DNA of 11,082 nt from UBA3941 sp035647175 (lineage in GTDB: Bacteria > Bacillota > Clostridia > Caldicoprobacterales > UBA3941), in the NCBI GenBank assembly GCA_035647175.1, contig DASRNX010000123.1, positions 1 to 11,082 on the forward strand, written 5' to 3'. A model generated the notes under the pieces. The model was not told the origin of the DNA and made no database searches. It saw only the letters and a list, made by a program, of their open reading frames with translations. Positions 1 through 7,785 of the stretch are shown piece by piece. Position numbers and translations under genes: made by a program. Numbering within the stretch: position 1 is the first letter of the stretch; every line of letters begins with the position of its first letter.

Positions 1-1835
1 GCCCTATAGAGTTCTTGGCCCCATAACTCTTCATCGGGTTTTTCGCCCTGGGCAGTTATCACATTCACTCCGCCTAATAGATCTTCTTTAAACGTAGCCT
101 CTAGTTTTGAATCCTCAGGCAATACCAATGCATGAAGGTTAGGTCCATTATCCACTTCCTCTAAGCAATATACAATCGGGCCATACTGCACGGCAACCTT
201 ACCTACATTCGCCCTAACCATGGGATTTGCCCTCATCCTCACAGGTTCCATGGGAAGGACAAGCTCAATTTTATCCCCATCTTCCCATCTACGTCTAATC
301 GTCGCATAGCCGTCTACTACGATATCAGCTAGATTTATCGCCTCTCCGTTTATGGATATATAGGGATTCTGACACCACCCAGGAATTCGAAGTGCTAAAT
401 CAAAATCCTTGGATCCGTCCAATCCCACCCTTATATCGATTCTTCCATCCCAGGGATAATCAGTAGTCTGATCTATCCTAACCTTATCGCCGCCTACCGT
501 CATTTCCAGGCTACTGCCCATATATAGGTGGGCATATATTGTATTATCATTAACCCTATATACATAATGTCCAAGGGAAGCCAATAATCTGGCGACATTG
601 GGGGGACAACATGCGCATCCGAACCATTTTTGACGCACAGGTTTTACATGTTTCATATTTCCATTTTTTTCGCAGGCCTCAGGATCCACTTCCAAAGGAT
701 TTACATAGAAAAACTGCTTGCCATCCAAAGACATCCCGCTAATGACGCCGTTGTATAGCGCCCTTTCCATTATGTCTCCATATTCCCCCTTGGGCTCGGT
801 ATCTAACATTCTCTTTGCAAAAAATATAAGTCCTATTGCCGCACATGTCTCGGCATACGCCGTATCGTTAGGTAAGTCGTAGTCAAACGAAAACGCCTCG
901 CCGTGAACCTGCGACCCGATGCCTCCGGTAATGTACATCCTCTTTGATACAGTGTTTTCCCAAAGCGTCCTACATGCCTCCATAAGCTCTTGATCCCCTG
1001 TCTCCATTGCAACATCCACCATAGACGCATACATATAAACCGCCCTCACCGAATGACCTACAGCTTCTGTCTGCTGTCGTATCGGCAGGTGAGCCTGGTA
1101 GTATTCCTTGCCTTTACCGGGCGCCTCGCTATTATCCCCTGTCCAATATGATGTTTTGCCCCTTTTTTTCCATTCGATATCAAAGAAGAAGGGCTTTCGT
1201 CCCCGCTCGTCTAAAAAATACTTTGCAAGGTCGAGGTATTTTTCGTTTTCCGTGACCTTGTAAAGTTTTACAAGGGCCAATTCAATCTCCTGGTGCCCGG
1301 GATAGCCTTTAATCTTATCCGCCTCAACTCCAAATACCGTATCGATATAATCGGCAAACTTACACACCACATCCAAGAGTCTTCGTTTTCCTGTTACCTT
1401 GTAATATGCGACAGCCGCTTCTATCATGTGCCCGGCACAGTATAGTTCATGACATTCATGAAGGTTTGACCATCTATCATCAAGACCCTTGATGGAGTAA
1501 TAGGTGTTTAGATAACCATCCTCTTCTTGAGCCCTTCCAATTAAATCGATAACCTCATCGGCTATATCCTCAAGTTTGGGATCCGGAAAGGCTTCCAGTC
1601 TATAGGCAACGGCTTCAAGCCACTTTGCAACATCACTGTCTTGAAAGACCATTCCATAAAAATCTCCCTCTTCCTCACCGGCGGCAATTCGAAAGTTTCT
1701 GATTGCCCCGCTGGGATCTGCATCGGCAATCCTGTCATTTAATGCTTCCCATTGGTAAGGGATGACCGTATCGCGCACCAATGCTATATACCTGGACCAA
1801 AAATCGTCGTTGATGCTAACTTTTAAATCCAACAT
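1..1835 (-). CDS. GH127 beta-L-arabinofuranosidase (DUF1680), C-terminus cut by window edge
   Basis: This gene encodes a glycoside hydrolase family 127 enzyme, whose characterised members remove terminal beta-L-arabinofuranosyl residues from plant glycans. I translated the minus strand by hand from 1835 to the edge and found 611 codons with no in-frame stop. Family landmarks seen: an N-terminal FW-containing segment with VIPYQWEAL, the motif HGEAF with Glu313 (expected acid/base), AETC with Glu329 and Cys331, and CACCPPN with Cys409 and Cys410. These match in order and spacing the Glu/Cys/Cys/Cys zinc site and the nucleophilic cysteine known from the Bifidobacterium enzyme HypBA1. No signal peptide is seen, so it should act in the cytoplasm on imported oligosaccharides. 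Family members are about 640-690 residues, so only the last 30-80 are missing. The ATG at 1835 is supported by AAGGAG eight bases upstream. GH146 is the closest alternative family. Confidence 0.93.
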   Translation of the reverse strand, partial: MLDLKVSINDDFWSRYIALVRDTVIPYQWEALNDRIADADPSGAIRNFRIAAGEEEGDFYGMVFQDSDVAKWLEAVAYRLEAFPDPKLEDIADEVIDLIGRAQEEDGYLNTYYSIKGLDDRWSNLHECHELYCAGHMIEAAVAYYKVTGKRRLLDVVCKFADYIDTVFGVEADKIKGYPGHQEIELALVKLYKVTENEKYLDLAKYFLDERGRKPFFFDIEWKKRGKTSYWTGDNSEAPGKGKEYYQAHLPIRQQTEAVGHSVRAVYMYASMVDVAMETGDQELMEACRTLWENTVSKRMYITGGIGSQVHGEAFSFDYDLPNDTAYAETCAAIGLIFFAKRMLDTEPKGEYGDIMERALYNGVISGMSLDGKQFFYVNPLEVDPEACEKNGNMKHVKPVRQKWFGCACCPPNVARLLASLGHYVYRVNDNTIYAHLYMGSSLEMTVGGDKVRIDQTTDYPWDGRIDIRVGLDGSKDFDLALRIPGWCQNPYISINGEAINLADIVVDGYATIRRRWEDGDKIELVLPMEPVRMRANPMVRANVGKVAVQYGPIVYCLEEVDNGPNLHALVLPEDSKLEATFKEDLLGGVNVITAQGEKPDEELWGQELYR

Positions 1836-1847
1836 GTCCTCAACTCC

Positions 1848-1973
1848 TTAAAATATCGGTAGCAATTGCAACACACAGGTTTCAACGGGGCGGGTGGTTT
1901 ATACCCGTCGCCTGTTTGACTAATGGGAACCCGCCGCTTATAGAAGCGGGAGACGTCCTACCGACTCGCTATA
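1848..1973 (-). repeat. Flanking element copy A, in the leader of the GH127 gene
   Basis: This noncoding element is related to the one at 5846-5989, in the same orientation. Bases 1862-1920 match 5872-5930 at 52 of 59 positions, starting with 26 identical bases; weaker similarity runs from 1848 (TTAAAAYATCGG) to about 1973. It can fold: arms ACAGG (1875-1879) and CCTGT (1911-1915) enclose GGGT/ACCC, followed by a CCCGC/GCGGG hairpin (1930-1950). Read on the plus strand, the GGGAA-CCCGC hairpin-GCGGGAG pattern resembles the right end, or omega-RNA end, of IS200/IS605-family elements as I remember them. Read on the minus strand, it would be the 5' untranslated leader of the GH127 mRNA. The repeat itself is certain; its identity is inferred. 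Confidence 0.7.
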
Positions 1974-2014
1974 GAATTAATGCAGTGTAGATATGCTTGT
2001 ATAATATATACCCA

Positions 2015-2043
2015 ATTTTACCAGCTATCCATAACCGGGTCAA
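2015..2043 (-). promoter_or_regulatory. Predicted sigma-A promoter for the GH127 gene
   Basis: On the minus strand there is a -35 box TTGACC (2038-2043), a 17-base spacer and a -10 box TAAAAT (2015-2020); each hexamer matches the consensus at five of six positions. Transcription would begin near 2008, giving a leader of about 170 bases that includes the whole of repeat copy A. The promoter lies in the gap after the pglX stop codon, so the GH127 gene need not depend on read-through from pglX. A perfect 10-bp palindrome, CCAAATTTGG at 2056-2065, lies just upstream of the -35 box and could be a regulator site, but this is speculative. Confidence 0.5.
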
Positions 2044-2080
2044 CTTCTTAGGCCCCCAAATTTGGTTTATTCATTCCTAT

Positions 2081-5000
2081 TCAATTGATCTTGGCCAGGA
2101 CCTTTAGATTTTTGTTGTCGGGGTTTGTTTGCACCTTTTTATGATTTACCCTAATCCCATGATCTAGGTCTATCCCTATCCTACTACGGGCCAGTTCCTT
2201 CAGTTTTGTGTCAAAATCCATGCACTCTTGTATCTGCCTTGATATCTTTTGATAACGTTTCTTGACTTGGGCTATATTTTCCCCATCCTCATAATATCCC
2301 GTATCCTCTTTTAGGCTGTTCAAGACATCCCTATAGACCCCTATCATCTTATGAAGATAATTTATACGCACCCTTTCTGTAATATTCCGATCATATCTAT
2401 GGATATAGATAAGGGCCTTAAAACCATTTTGTCTACCGCTATCATAGAGCCAATATATGGGTCTTTTTTGATATGCTCTTACATGATCCCTATAAAAATC
2501 CTTTAAAAAATACTCCCTAATTATCCTTCGGGGTGTGCCGCTACCCCCCAGACCGCCGGCTATAAACCCGAGATTATTTTCCAAGGTCCCCTCGCCAAAG
2601 GATACTCTTATAAACTCAATAAACTTATCTGTAATATCTTCTATATGATAGTCATCATCCGTGATGATTAAAATATTATCCCCAGAGGGCTTAAATCTTT
2701 TATACTTATTAACATCCCATTCGCCGCCTGCAAAGGTCAGCCCCCCAAAATCTAAGCAATAGCGGCCCAGCATACATCCTACCCCATAGGAAATAAACGA
2801 TCTAACATCCCTAGCTATATCCGCATCCCTTAAGGTTATATCCTTTGTATCTAAATTGGGTGATAGCTTATCATTTAAACCATAGAGCTTTATAAATATC
2901 CCGTTTAACTTCTCTTCATTTCTTTTAAGCCTTTCAATCCTGTCTTTGGCTACCCTAGCCCAAGCATTGAAGGCGTCTTCTATGGTAGCTAACCCATCCC
3001 GGGACAAAAATGGATGCACGCTAAAGCCCCAGGCTTCTTCGTAGGAGTTCCATTCCTCTCTGGCTATAGAGATATTCTCTTCCACCAGCTTTATAACCCT
3101 CTCCTCATGGGCAAATAGCACCGGAAAGTCAGAGAAATTACCCACCTGTAGGTTAATTGTGGGATTTAGCATCTTAAAGATATAGTTCGATACCTTTGAG
3201 CCCATAAGCCCTAACATATACAAAAGCCTGCGGTGATCCCCGGTGAAGGCAGACATCCCCGAAACATCATGGATGCTCCCAGCCTCCCTATATCTAATAC
3301 TAAACCCGCCGCTGGTAACCAGTGACCATGTAATGGACTCTTTGAAATAATAATCCGGGTTTCTAATTGCCGATCGCCTTTTCCCATTGCTGTCTACAAA
3401 GCCTCGTATTTCACATCCATCATTTTCCCAGTTAACTACATAATCGTAATTGCCGTACCATTGCCTTCTCATTCCACCTTTATTATAAGGAAACCACTTA
3501 GCCTTCGAATCCATAGATGCCTCTGCTGATTTGGTGGAAAAGCTTATCTTCCCTATATCTACCTCATGCCATAGCCTTAAAAACCTATCGTTGTTCCCGG
3601 TTTGAAGTCCTACTTTAGCTTCGATTAAGCTGCCTGCGGGTTCTCCTTTTAAAAAGGCTCTTATTATATTCTCCCCTGCCCAATATGCTATGGGCATTGA
3701 GGGTATCTTTTCAAAGTCATTCTGATGAATTTCATAATAATGGAGTGATTGGGTGTTTCGTATGGCCTCTAAGGCCTTAAGTCTTTGCACTTCCATCCCT
3801 CCGGGGAAATCCGAAAGCTTAATATATTTGCCCTTGCCCATTGCCATATTATTTTGAACTACAAAGGTACACAATGGCACTGTAGCATCGCCAAAGGCGG
3901 AATATTCCATTTGAATAAGGCATACTATGCTTTTAGTCCGGATTATATGCTCCCTGAGTCTTTCATGGCTCCTTATAAACATCCATACAAAAGGGGACAT
4001 ATAGGCCGAATAGCCGCCTTTCTTGCTCATCTTCAGATTATTATAGATGAAGACAGAAAACAGGTCTCCCTTATAATCCCTGTAGTTATTCCATATGTAA
4101 TCCTTTAGCCTCTTATCAGGCTTGTTTAGATAAGGGGGATTGGTCACCATTATATGGTACTTCCCCGTAAGCATGGAAGATATTTTGACCAGCTTTCTAA
4201 GTTGATTTTGGGTCTTTCTTATACCCGATTCTCTTATTACAGTTTCACTACTTCCTGCATGATCTCTATCACCTGTACGATCCCTATTACCTGTATGATC
4301 GCTATCACCTGTACGATCGCTATCACCTGTACGATCTCTATTACCTATATGAACACTATCCCCTGTATAATCACTATTCTCTATATAATCACTATTCTCT
4401 GCATAATCTTGGATCAATTCCAATAAAGGATCTGTGTGGATTTTATCTATGCGCAATATAGAGCCTATTTCCGTAGCATTTTTAAACTTTCCTATCAAAT
4501 ACTTTATTTTCTCTTTGGCTATTTCCCTTCTATCCTTATCCATATTAAGGCCTAAATGGTCTAGAACTTCCATTTTAATGCCGGATGAATCCTCAAAGTA
4601 TGTAAGGTTATCCTTTAGGTCAGAATACAGTATCCCATCGTTATATCGTCTTGCCTTCATTAGTAGTGTAAAACGTGCAAGGCCGCAGGCCCTCCTATCT
4701 ATATCCAGACCATAGAGATTTTTTTCTAAAATAAGCCTCGATGCCTCCCGGGCGGTATACCCTTGGGACTTATAGATCATAAGCAATACATCAAAGGCGT
4801 AGCTGAGACAATGCCCACTGCCCATGGCGTTATCGAATACTTTTATTTCCCCAGGTAAAATCTGCTCCTTCACAACGGGAATATCTCCGGGCATCAGGTA
4901 ATCTAAGAAATTCTTGATGGGACTATGGGGATTTCTCTCTAACCAATACCTGCCGAGGGAATTGTCCACCATATATCTGACAATCCAATCTGGGGTAAAT

Positions 5001-5815
5001 ACTTGAGTGGCCGCTGGGATATCCCGCTTTCTTATAGTAGTTTTAGATAAAACATCGACAACCCTGTCCCTTGGCCCGGTATTATAATATTGATATAACC
5101 AGCCGACTACCTCCACACCTCCCCTCTTCTCCCAAGATTCTATATCAAAATGCTCTTCTTTAATTTGGTGCACCAATTTATATATCACACTTGAAGGATC
5201 GCTATAGGAAATGATGGGCAAAAGCTCGGCGTATTTGTCAACTTTTTCAAATAGTATGGGAAAATATTGATTCATCGCTTGGCATAGCTTTATAAATAAC
5301 AGGCGAAACGCCCTGTCTGTCGATATGGGGCTTGCCTCTTTTTTCCACGCCTCTAATTGCCTAATCTCTGTATCCGTAAGATCAAGGCCGGCATCTTGGT
5401 ATCGGTCCACCAATTCCGGATTGTTTAACCCCCGCATTTTCGATGAAAGAGCGCGAATGCCACCAGGAAGATAACCATTGACCTCCATGAATCGAATAAC
5501 AATAAACCTAATAAACCATGTACAGGCTGCATCCTCCACCAATTCTTTATAGGCGGTTTGATGATTGGGATATCTTTTCCTATCATCAAGTTCCTTTAAA
5601 AGTGCCCTGTATTGCCCGATCCCATCTCCTGATATTATAAACGGCTCTACTGAGTCGGTTTTAAATACCAAGACTTCATCATGGGATTTCATTTTATTTA
5701 GCGGCAGTTGTATCCCATCCTCTGTGAGCCCCATCATGGACGCCCTGTCCTTTATACCCTCTATTAACTTTTCCCTTGCATACATTGCAAAGCTTCTTAA
5801 AGCTGTGTTAGTCAT
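2081..5815 (-). CDS. pglX: PglX-like BREX-1 adenine-specific DNA methyltransferase (orphan)
   Basis: A 1244-residue protein with the architecture of BREX-1 PglX, which methylates adenine N6 in a short non-palindromic site and marks self DNA during phage defence. Seen: a PglX-type N-terminal domain (FIRFIVIRFMEVNGYLPGG, about residues 100-120), the segment QVFTPDWIVRYMVDNSLGRYW from Gln271, SAM-binding motif I FDNAMGSGH (Asp328-His335), catalytic motif IV NPPY (Asn559-Tyr562), then a long C-terminal target-recognition and helical region. The motif order I-IV with a C-terminal recognition domain fits gamma-class enzymes. Motif I has Asn where Pro is usual (DPAMGSGH). Residues about 471-524 are a six-residue tandem repeat. 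The length is normal and the frame intact. AGGAGG lies five bases before the ATG. No brxA, brxB, brxC, pglZ or brxL is in the window; neighbours are sugar genes. A type IIG restriction-modification protein is less likely, as I see no nuclease motif. Confidence 0.88.
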   Translation of the reverse strand: MTNTALRSFAMYAREKLIEGIKDRASMMGLTEDGIQLPLNKMKSHDEVLVFKTDSVEPFIISGDGIGQYRALLKELDDRKRYPNHQTAYKELVEDAACTWFIRFIVIRFMEVNGYLPGGIRALSSKMRGLNNPELVDRYQDAGLDLTDTEIRQLEAWKKEASPISTDRAFRLLFIKLCQAMNQYFPILFEKVDKYAELLPIISYSDPSSVIYKLVHQIKEEHFDIESWEKRGGVEVVGWLYQYYNTGPRDRVVDVLSKTTIRKRDIPAATQVFTPDWIVRYMVDNSLGRYWLERNPHSPIKNFLDYLMPGDIPVVKEQILPGEIKVFDNAMGSGHCLSYAFDVLLMIYKSQGYTAREASRLILEKNLYGLDIDRRACGLARFTLLMKARRYNDGILYSDLKDNLTYFEDSSGIKMEVLDHLGLNMDKDRREIAKEKIKYLIGKFKNATEIGSILRIDKIHTDPLLELIQDYAENSDYIENSDYTGDSVHIGNRDRTGDSDRTGDSDHTGNRDRTGDRDHAGSSETVIRESGIRKTQNQLRKLVKISSMLTGKYHIMVTNPPYLNKPDKRLKDYIWNNYRDYKGDLFSVFIYNNLKMSKKGGYSAYMSPFVWMFIRSHERLREHIIRTKSIVCLIQMEYSAFGDATVPLCTFVVQNNMAMGKGKYIKLSDFPGGMEVQRLKALEAIRNTQSLHYYEIHQNDFEKIPSMPIAYWAGENIIRAFLKGEPAGSLIEAKVGLQTGNNDRFLRLWHEVDIGKISFSTKSAEASMDSKAKWFPYNKGGMRRQWYGNYDYVVNWENDGCEIRGFVDSNGKRRSAIRNPDYYFKESITWSLVTSGGFSIRYREAGSIHDVSGMSAFTGDHRRLLYMLGLMGSKVSNYIFKMLNPTINLQVGNFSDFPVLFAHEERVIKLVEENISIAREEWNSYEEAWGFSVHPFLSRDGLATIEDAFNAWARVAKDRIERLKRNEEKLNGIFIKLYGLNDKLSPNLDTKDITLRDADIARDVRSFISYGVGCMLGRYCLDFGGLTFAGGEWDVNKYKRFKPSGDNILIITDDDYHIEDITDKFIEFIRVSFGEGTLENNLGFIAGGLGGSGTPRRIIREYFLKDFYRDHVRAYQKRPIYWLYDSGRQNGFKALIYIHRYDRNITERVRINYLHKMIGVYRDVLNSLKEDTGYYEDGENIAQVKKRYQKISRQIQECMDFDTKLKELARSRIGIDLDHGIRVNHKKVQTNPDNKNLKVLAKIN
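4243..4404 (-). repeat. 18-bp in-frame tandem repeat tract inside pglX (9 units)
   Basis: Nine consecutive 18-base units (4243-4260 degenerate, then 4261-4404) encode residues about 471-524 with the pattern Asp-[Arg/His/Tyr]-Thr-Gly-[Asp/Asn]-[Ser/Arg]. Units 4297-4314 and 4315-4332 are identical at all 18 positions, and 4261-4278 differs from them at one, which suggests recent duplication by slippage. Units drift towards the edges of the tract. Because 18 is a multiple of three, changes in copy number would lengthen or shorten a hydrophilic loop between motifs I and IV without breaking the frame. Confidence 0.95.
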
Positions 5816-5845
5816 GACATCCTCCTAAATCCATAGCTGATCCTA

Positions 5846-5989
5846 TTAAAACATCGGAAACAATTGCATTGGCAATTGCAACACACAGGTTTCAACGAGG
5901 CGAGGGATTTATACCCACCGCCTGTTTTACTTTACTAATCAAAACTTGCTCCCTATAGAAGCGGGGGGACATCTTATCGCCTCGTTATA
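5846..5989 (-). repeat. Flanking element copy B, in the leader of pglX
   Basis: Second copy of the element at 1848-1973, in the same orientation, starting 20 bases upstream of the pglX ribosome binding site (5821-5826). The arms ACAGG (5885-5889) and CCTGT (5921-5925) and the inner GGG/CCC pairing are kept although the intervening bases differ from copy A. Compared with copy A it has extra bases near the start, where CAATTGCA occurs twice 12 bases apart (from 5861 and 5873), and a short insertion after 5929. The second hairpin (CCCGC/GCGGG in copy A) is degraded here, although TATAGAAGCGGG is preserved at 5954-5965. The two copies bracket the pglX coding sequence. Confidence 0.7.
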
Positions 5990-6282
5990 ACGGCTATTTA
6001 ATATAACGATTTTTGCAGCCCACACTAAAAGGGTTTAATTTTTCTTGCAGTAAAGCGCAGTTGGTGTGGTAGAGTCATGGATGGAATTGTCCCGGACGAG
6101 ATAACCACTCTTGAAATACTCTATGGCAGTGGTATATAATGGTCATAACCACAAGCTTATAGATCAATAACTCCAACCATAGAATGATTATAGCCCAAGA
6201 GTTTAGCCTGCTCAACCTATTTAGATATTTCATAAAGTTGTCCTATCAATTTATGTTTAAATAATATATAGGGGGAATATAT
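5990..6282. other. Intergenic region between divergent pglX and the C69 gene
   Basis: This gap holds no convincing gene. For the plus strand it contains a good promoter (6111-6140, listed separately) and then a leader of about 135 bases rich in A and T. For the minus strand a weak -10-like TATATT (6000-6005) lies just upstream of copy B, where a pglX promoter would be expected, but I found no good -35 partner. CCACAC (near 6019) and GTGTGG (near 6064) form a widely spaced inverted repeat of unknown meaning. Confidence 0.5.
6111..6140 (+). promoter_or_regulatory. Predicted sigma-A promoter for the C69 gene
   Basis: TTGAAA (6111-6116), an 18-base spacer and a perfect TATAAT (6135-6140) form the best plus-strand promoter in the window. 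Transcription would start near 6147 and produce a leader of about 135 bases before the ATG at 6283. No other plus-strand gene lies between. Confidence 0.55.
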
Positions 6283-7611
6283 ATGTGTGATACCATGGTA
6301 GCCTTAGGCAATTCCACCAGGGACGGTGTGACCATCTTTGCTAAAAACAGCGATCGTCAACCCAACGAACCCCACATCATGATCAGGGTGCCTGCCGCAG
6401 ATCATGAGGAAAACTCCAAGGTCAAATGCACCTATATAGAGGTTGACCAAGTCCCACATACCTATGAGATTTTACTGCTAAAGCCCTCTTGGCTTTGGGG
6501 CTGCGAAATGGGATGCAATGAATTTGGCTTAAATATCGGAAATGAGGCGGTATTTACCAAAGAACCCTATGGGGAAGATGCCTTAACGGGCATGGATATG
6601 ATACGTTTGGCTCTGGAAAGATGCAAAACCGCCAAAGAGGCCCTTATGCTTATTATAGGGCTCCTGGAAGAATACGGTCAGGGCGGTAACTGTGGATACG
6701 AAAAGGACTTCACCTATCATAATTCCTTTCTCATAGCCGATAGCGATTCCGCTTGGGTTTTAGAGACCGCCGGAATTTATTGGGTCGCTGAGAAGGTAAA
6801 GGATGTTCGAAGTATCTCCAATTGCCTATCCATCGGCAGTGAGTTTGACCTCCATCATCCGGATCTGATAAAGAACGCTGTAGATAAGGGATGGTGTAAG
6901 AGCGAGGACGATTTTAACTTTGCTAAATGTTATACCGAACCCATAGTTACCCACTTTAGCGGTTCTAAAGCCAGGCTAGCCACCAGTACTTCAATTCTAA
7001 AGCAGAACAAAGGACAGATCACCGTAGATACCATGAAGAATATCCTCCGCTCCCATGTGGGTCGGGTAGACGCAAATCCCTTTAAAAAGAGTTCCCTCAA
7101 AAGCGTATGCATGCATGGCGGCTTTATCTTTGGCGACCATGCAACGGGCAGCTATGTAGCGTCTATCCAAGACGGACTACCCACCTATTGGATAACCGGT
7201 AGTTCTACCCCCTGCATATCACTTTTTAAACCCTATTGGATGCTGGACGAGGAAGAATTCCTCTTCGAAGAAGATGAAGAGGACAAGGCTCTAGAGTATT
7301 GGCATGTGAGGGAAGAATTTCATCGTATGGTAATAGAAAATAGAATCCAAGACCTTGATCGTTATATAAAGAAGCGGGATGAGATAGAACGGGATCTATC
7401 CCATATGGTTGGTGCCCTTGATATGGAAAATCCAAATACGGGCGTGTTAAGGGATATAATGGATAAGGCTTTTAGGGAGGAAGAAGAACTCATTTTAGAT
7501 TTTCTAGCCCGAAATCGGGACAATCCAGTAAGGATTAAAGGCAATCCATACTTTAGACGCTACTGGCGCAAACAAAACGAGAAACTGCGCACCCAAACGC
7601 CTATGACCTAA
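6283..7611 (+). CDS. Secernin-like peptidase/hydrolase, family C69
   Basis: A 442-residue member of the peptidase C69 family (N-terminal nucleophile hydrolases), closest in pattern to animal secernins and their bacterial relatives. The start MCDTMVALGNST places Cys2 directly after the initiator methionine; in this family that cysteine becomes the N-terminal nucleophile once residues before it are removed. Other family landmarks are FAKNSDRQPNE (residues 19-29), the secernin-like WLWGCEMGCNEFGLNIGNEA (70-89), EEYGQGGN (129-136) and AWVLETAGIYWVAEKV (157-172). No signal peptide or membrane segment is seen, so it is probably cytosolic. The C-terminal quarter is very acidic and helical, with a run of Glu/Asp near residues 323-335. 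The substrate cannot be read from sequence; dipeptidase or another amide hydrolase activity is possible. AGGGGG lies seven bases before the ATG. It stands alone after its own promoter, between pglX and the GH130 gene. Confidence 0.85.
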   Translation: MCDTMVALGNSTRDGVTIFAKNSDRQPNEPHIMIRVPAADHEENSKVKCTYIEVDQVPHTYEILLLKPSWLWGCEMGCNEFGLNIGNEAVFTKEPYGEDALTGMDMIRLALERCKTAKEALMLIIGLLEEYGQGGNCGYEKDFTYHNSFLIADSDSAWVLETAGIYWVAEKVKDVRSISNCLSIGSEFDLHHPDLIKNAVDKGWCKSEDDFNFAKCYTEPIVTHFSGSKARLATSTSILKQNKGQITVDTMKNILRSHVGRVDANPFKKSSLKSVCMHGGFIFGDHATGSYVASIQDGLPTYWITGSSTPCISLFKPYWMLDEEEFLFEEDEEDKALEYWHVREEFHRMVIENRIQDLDRYIKKRDEIERDLSHMVGALDMENPNTGVLRDIMDKAFREEEELILDFLARNRDNPVRIKGNPYFRRYWRKQNEKLRTQTPMT

Positions 7612-7716
7612 TGGGAAATCAAATTAATAATTAATATAAAGTAATGATATACTCAGTGGGAGGGGGACAATCACAAACACAGGTATATATATCTTGAGTC
7701 TTCATTTTAATATATA

Positions 7717-7779
7717 GACAAACAACTTCAACTATAAAATTTACCGCCTACAGATAATTTTTGTTTCCGTATTGTTTAT
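7717..7779 (+). repeat. 63-bp intergenic repeat, copy 1
   Basis: Matches 9978-10040 at 59 of 63 positions. The ends are near-inverted (ACAAACAA at the left, TTGTTTAT at the right; the other copy has a perfect ATAAACAA/TTGTTTAT pair). It contains no open frame. It lies between the C69 and GH130 genes. Its small size and terminal inverted repeats suggest a miniature mobile or palindromic intergenic element, but no target duplication is visible. Confidence 0.8.
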
Positions 7780-7785
7780 CTATTA

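Noticed and set aside
833..1030. Minus-strand open frame of 65 codons
   Set aside because: It lies in another frame inside the intact GH127 gene, which carries the conserved catalytic motifs.
1862..1890. CGTTGAAAC-like end on the minus strand, as in CRISPR repeats
   Set aside because: Only one copy is present at each of two distant sites; there is no series of equal repeats and spacers and no cas gene.
1848..1973. Known riboswitch or T-box in the GH127 leader
   Set aside because: I compared it from memory with T-box, cyclic-di-GMP, purine and glycine types and found none of their conserved cores.
4154..4426. Plus-strand open frame with a regular Ile/Thr/Cys repeat
   Set aside because: It is the antisense shadow of the 18-bp repeat in pglX; it has no ribosome binding site and the sense strand has a clear protein family.
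6077..6139. Possible 20-residue peptide from ATG at 6077
   Set aside because: No ribosome binding site, it overlaps the predicted promoter, and it has no recognisable features.
6238..6267. TTGTCC/TAATAT promoter close to the C69 start
   Set aside because: Transcription would begin inside the ribosome binding site, and the boxes are weaker than those at 6111-6140.
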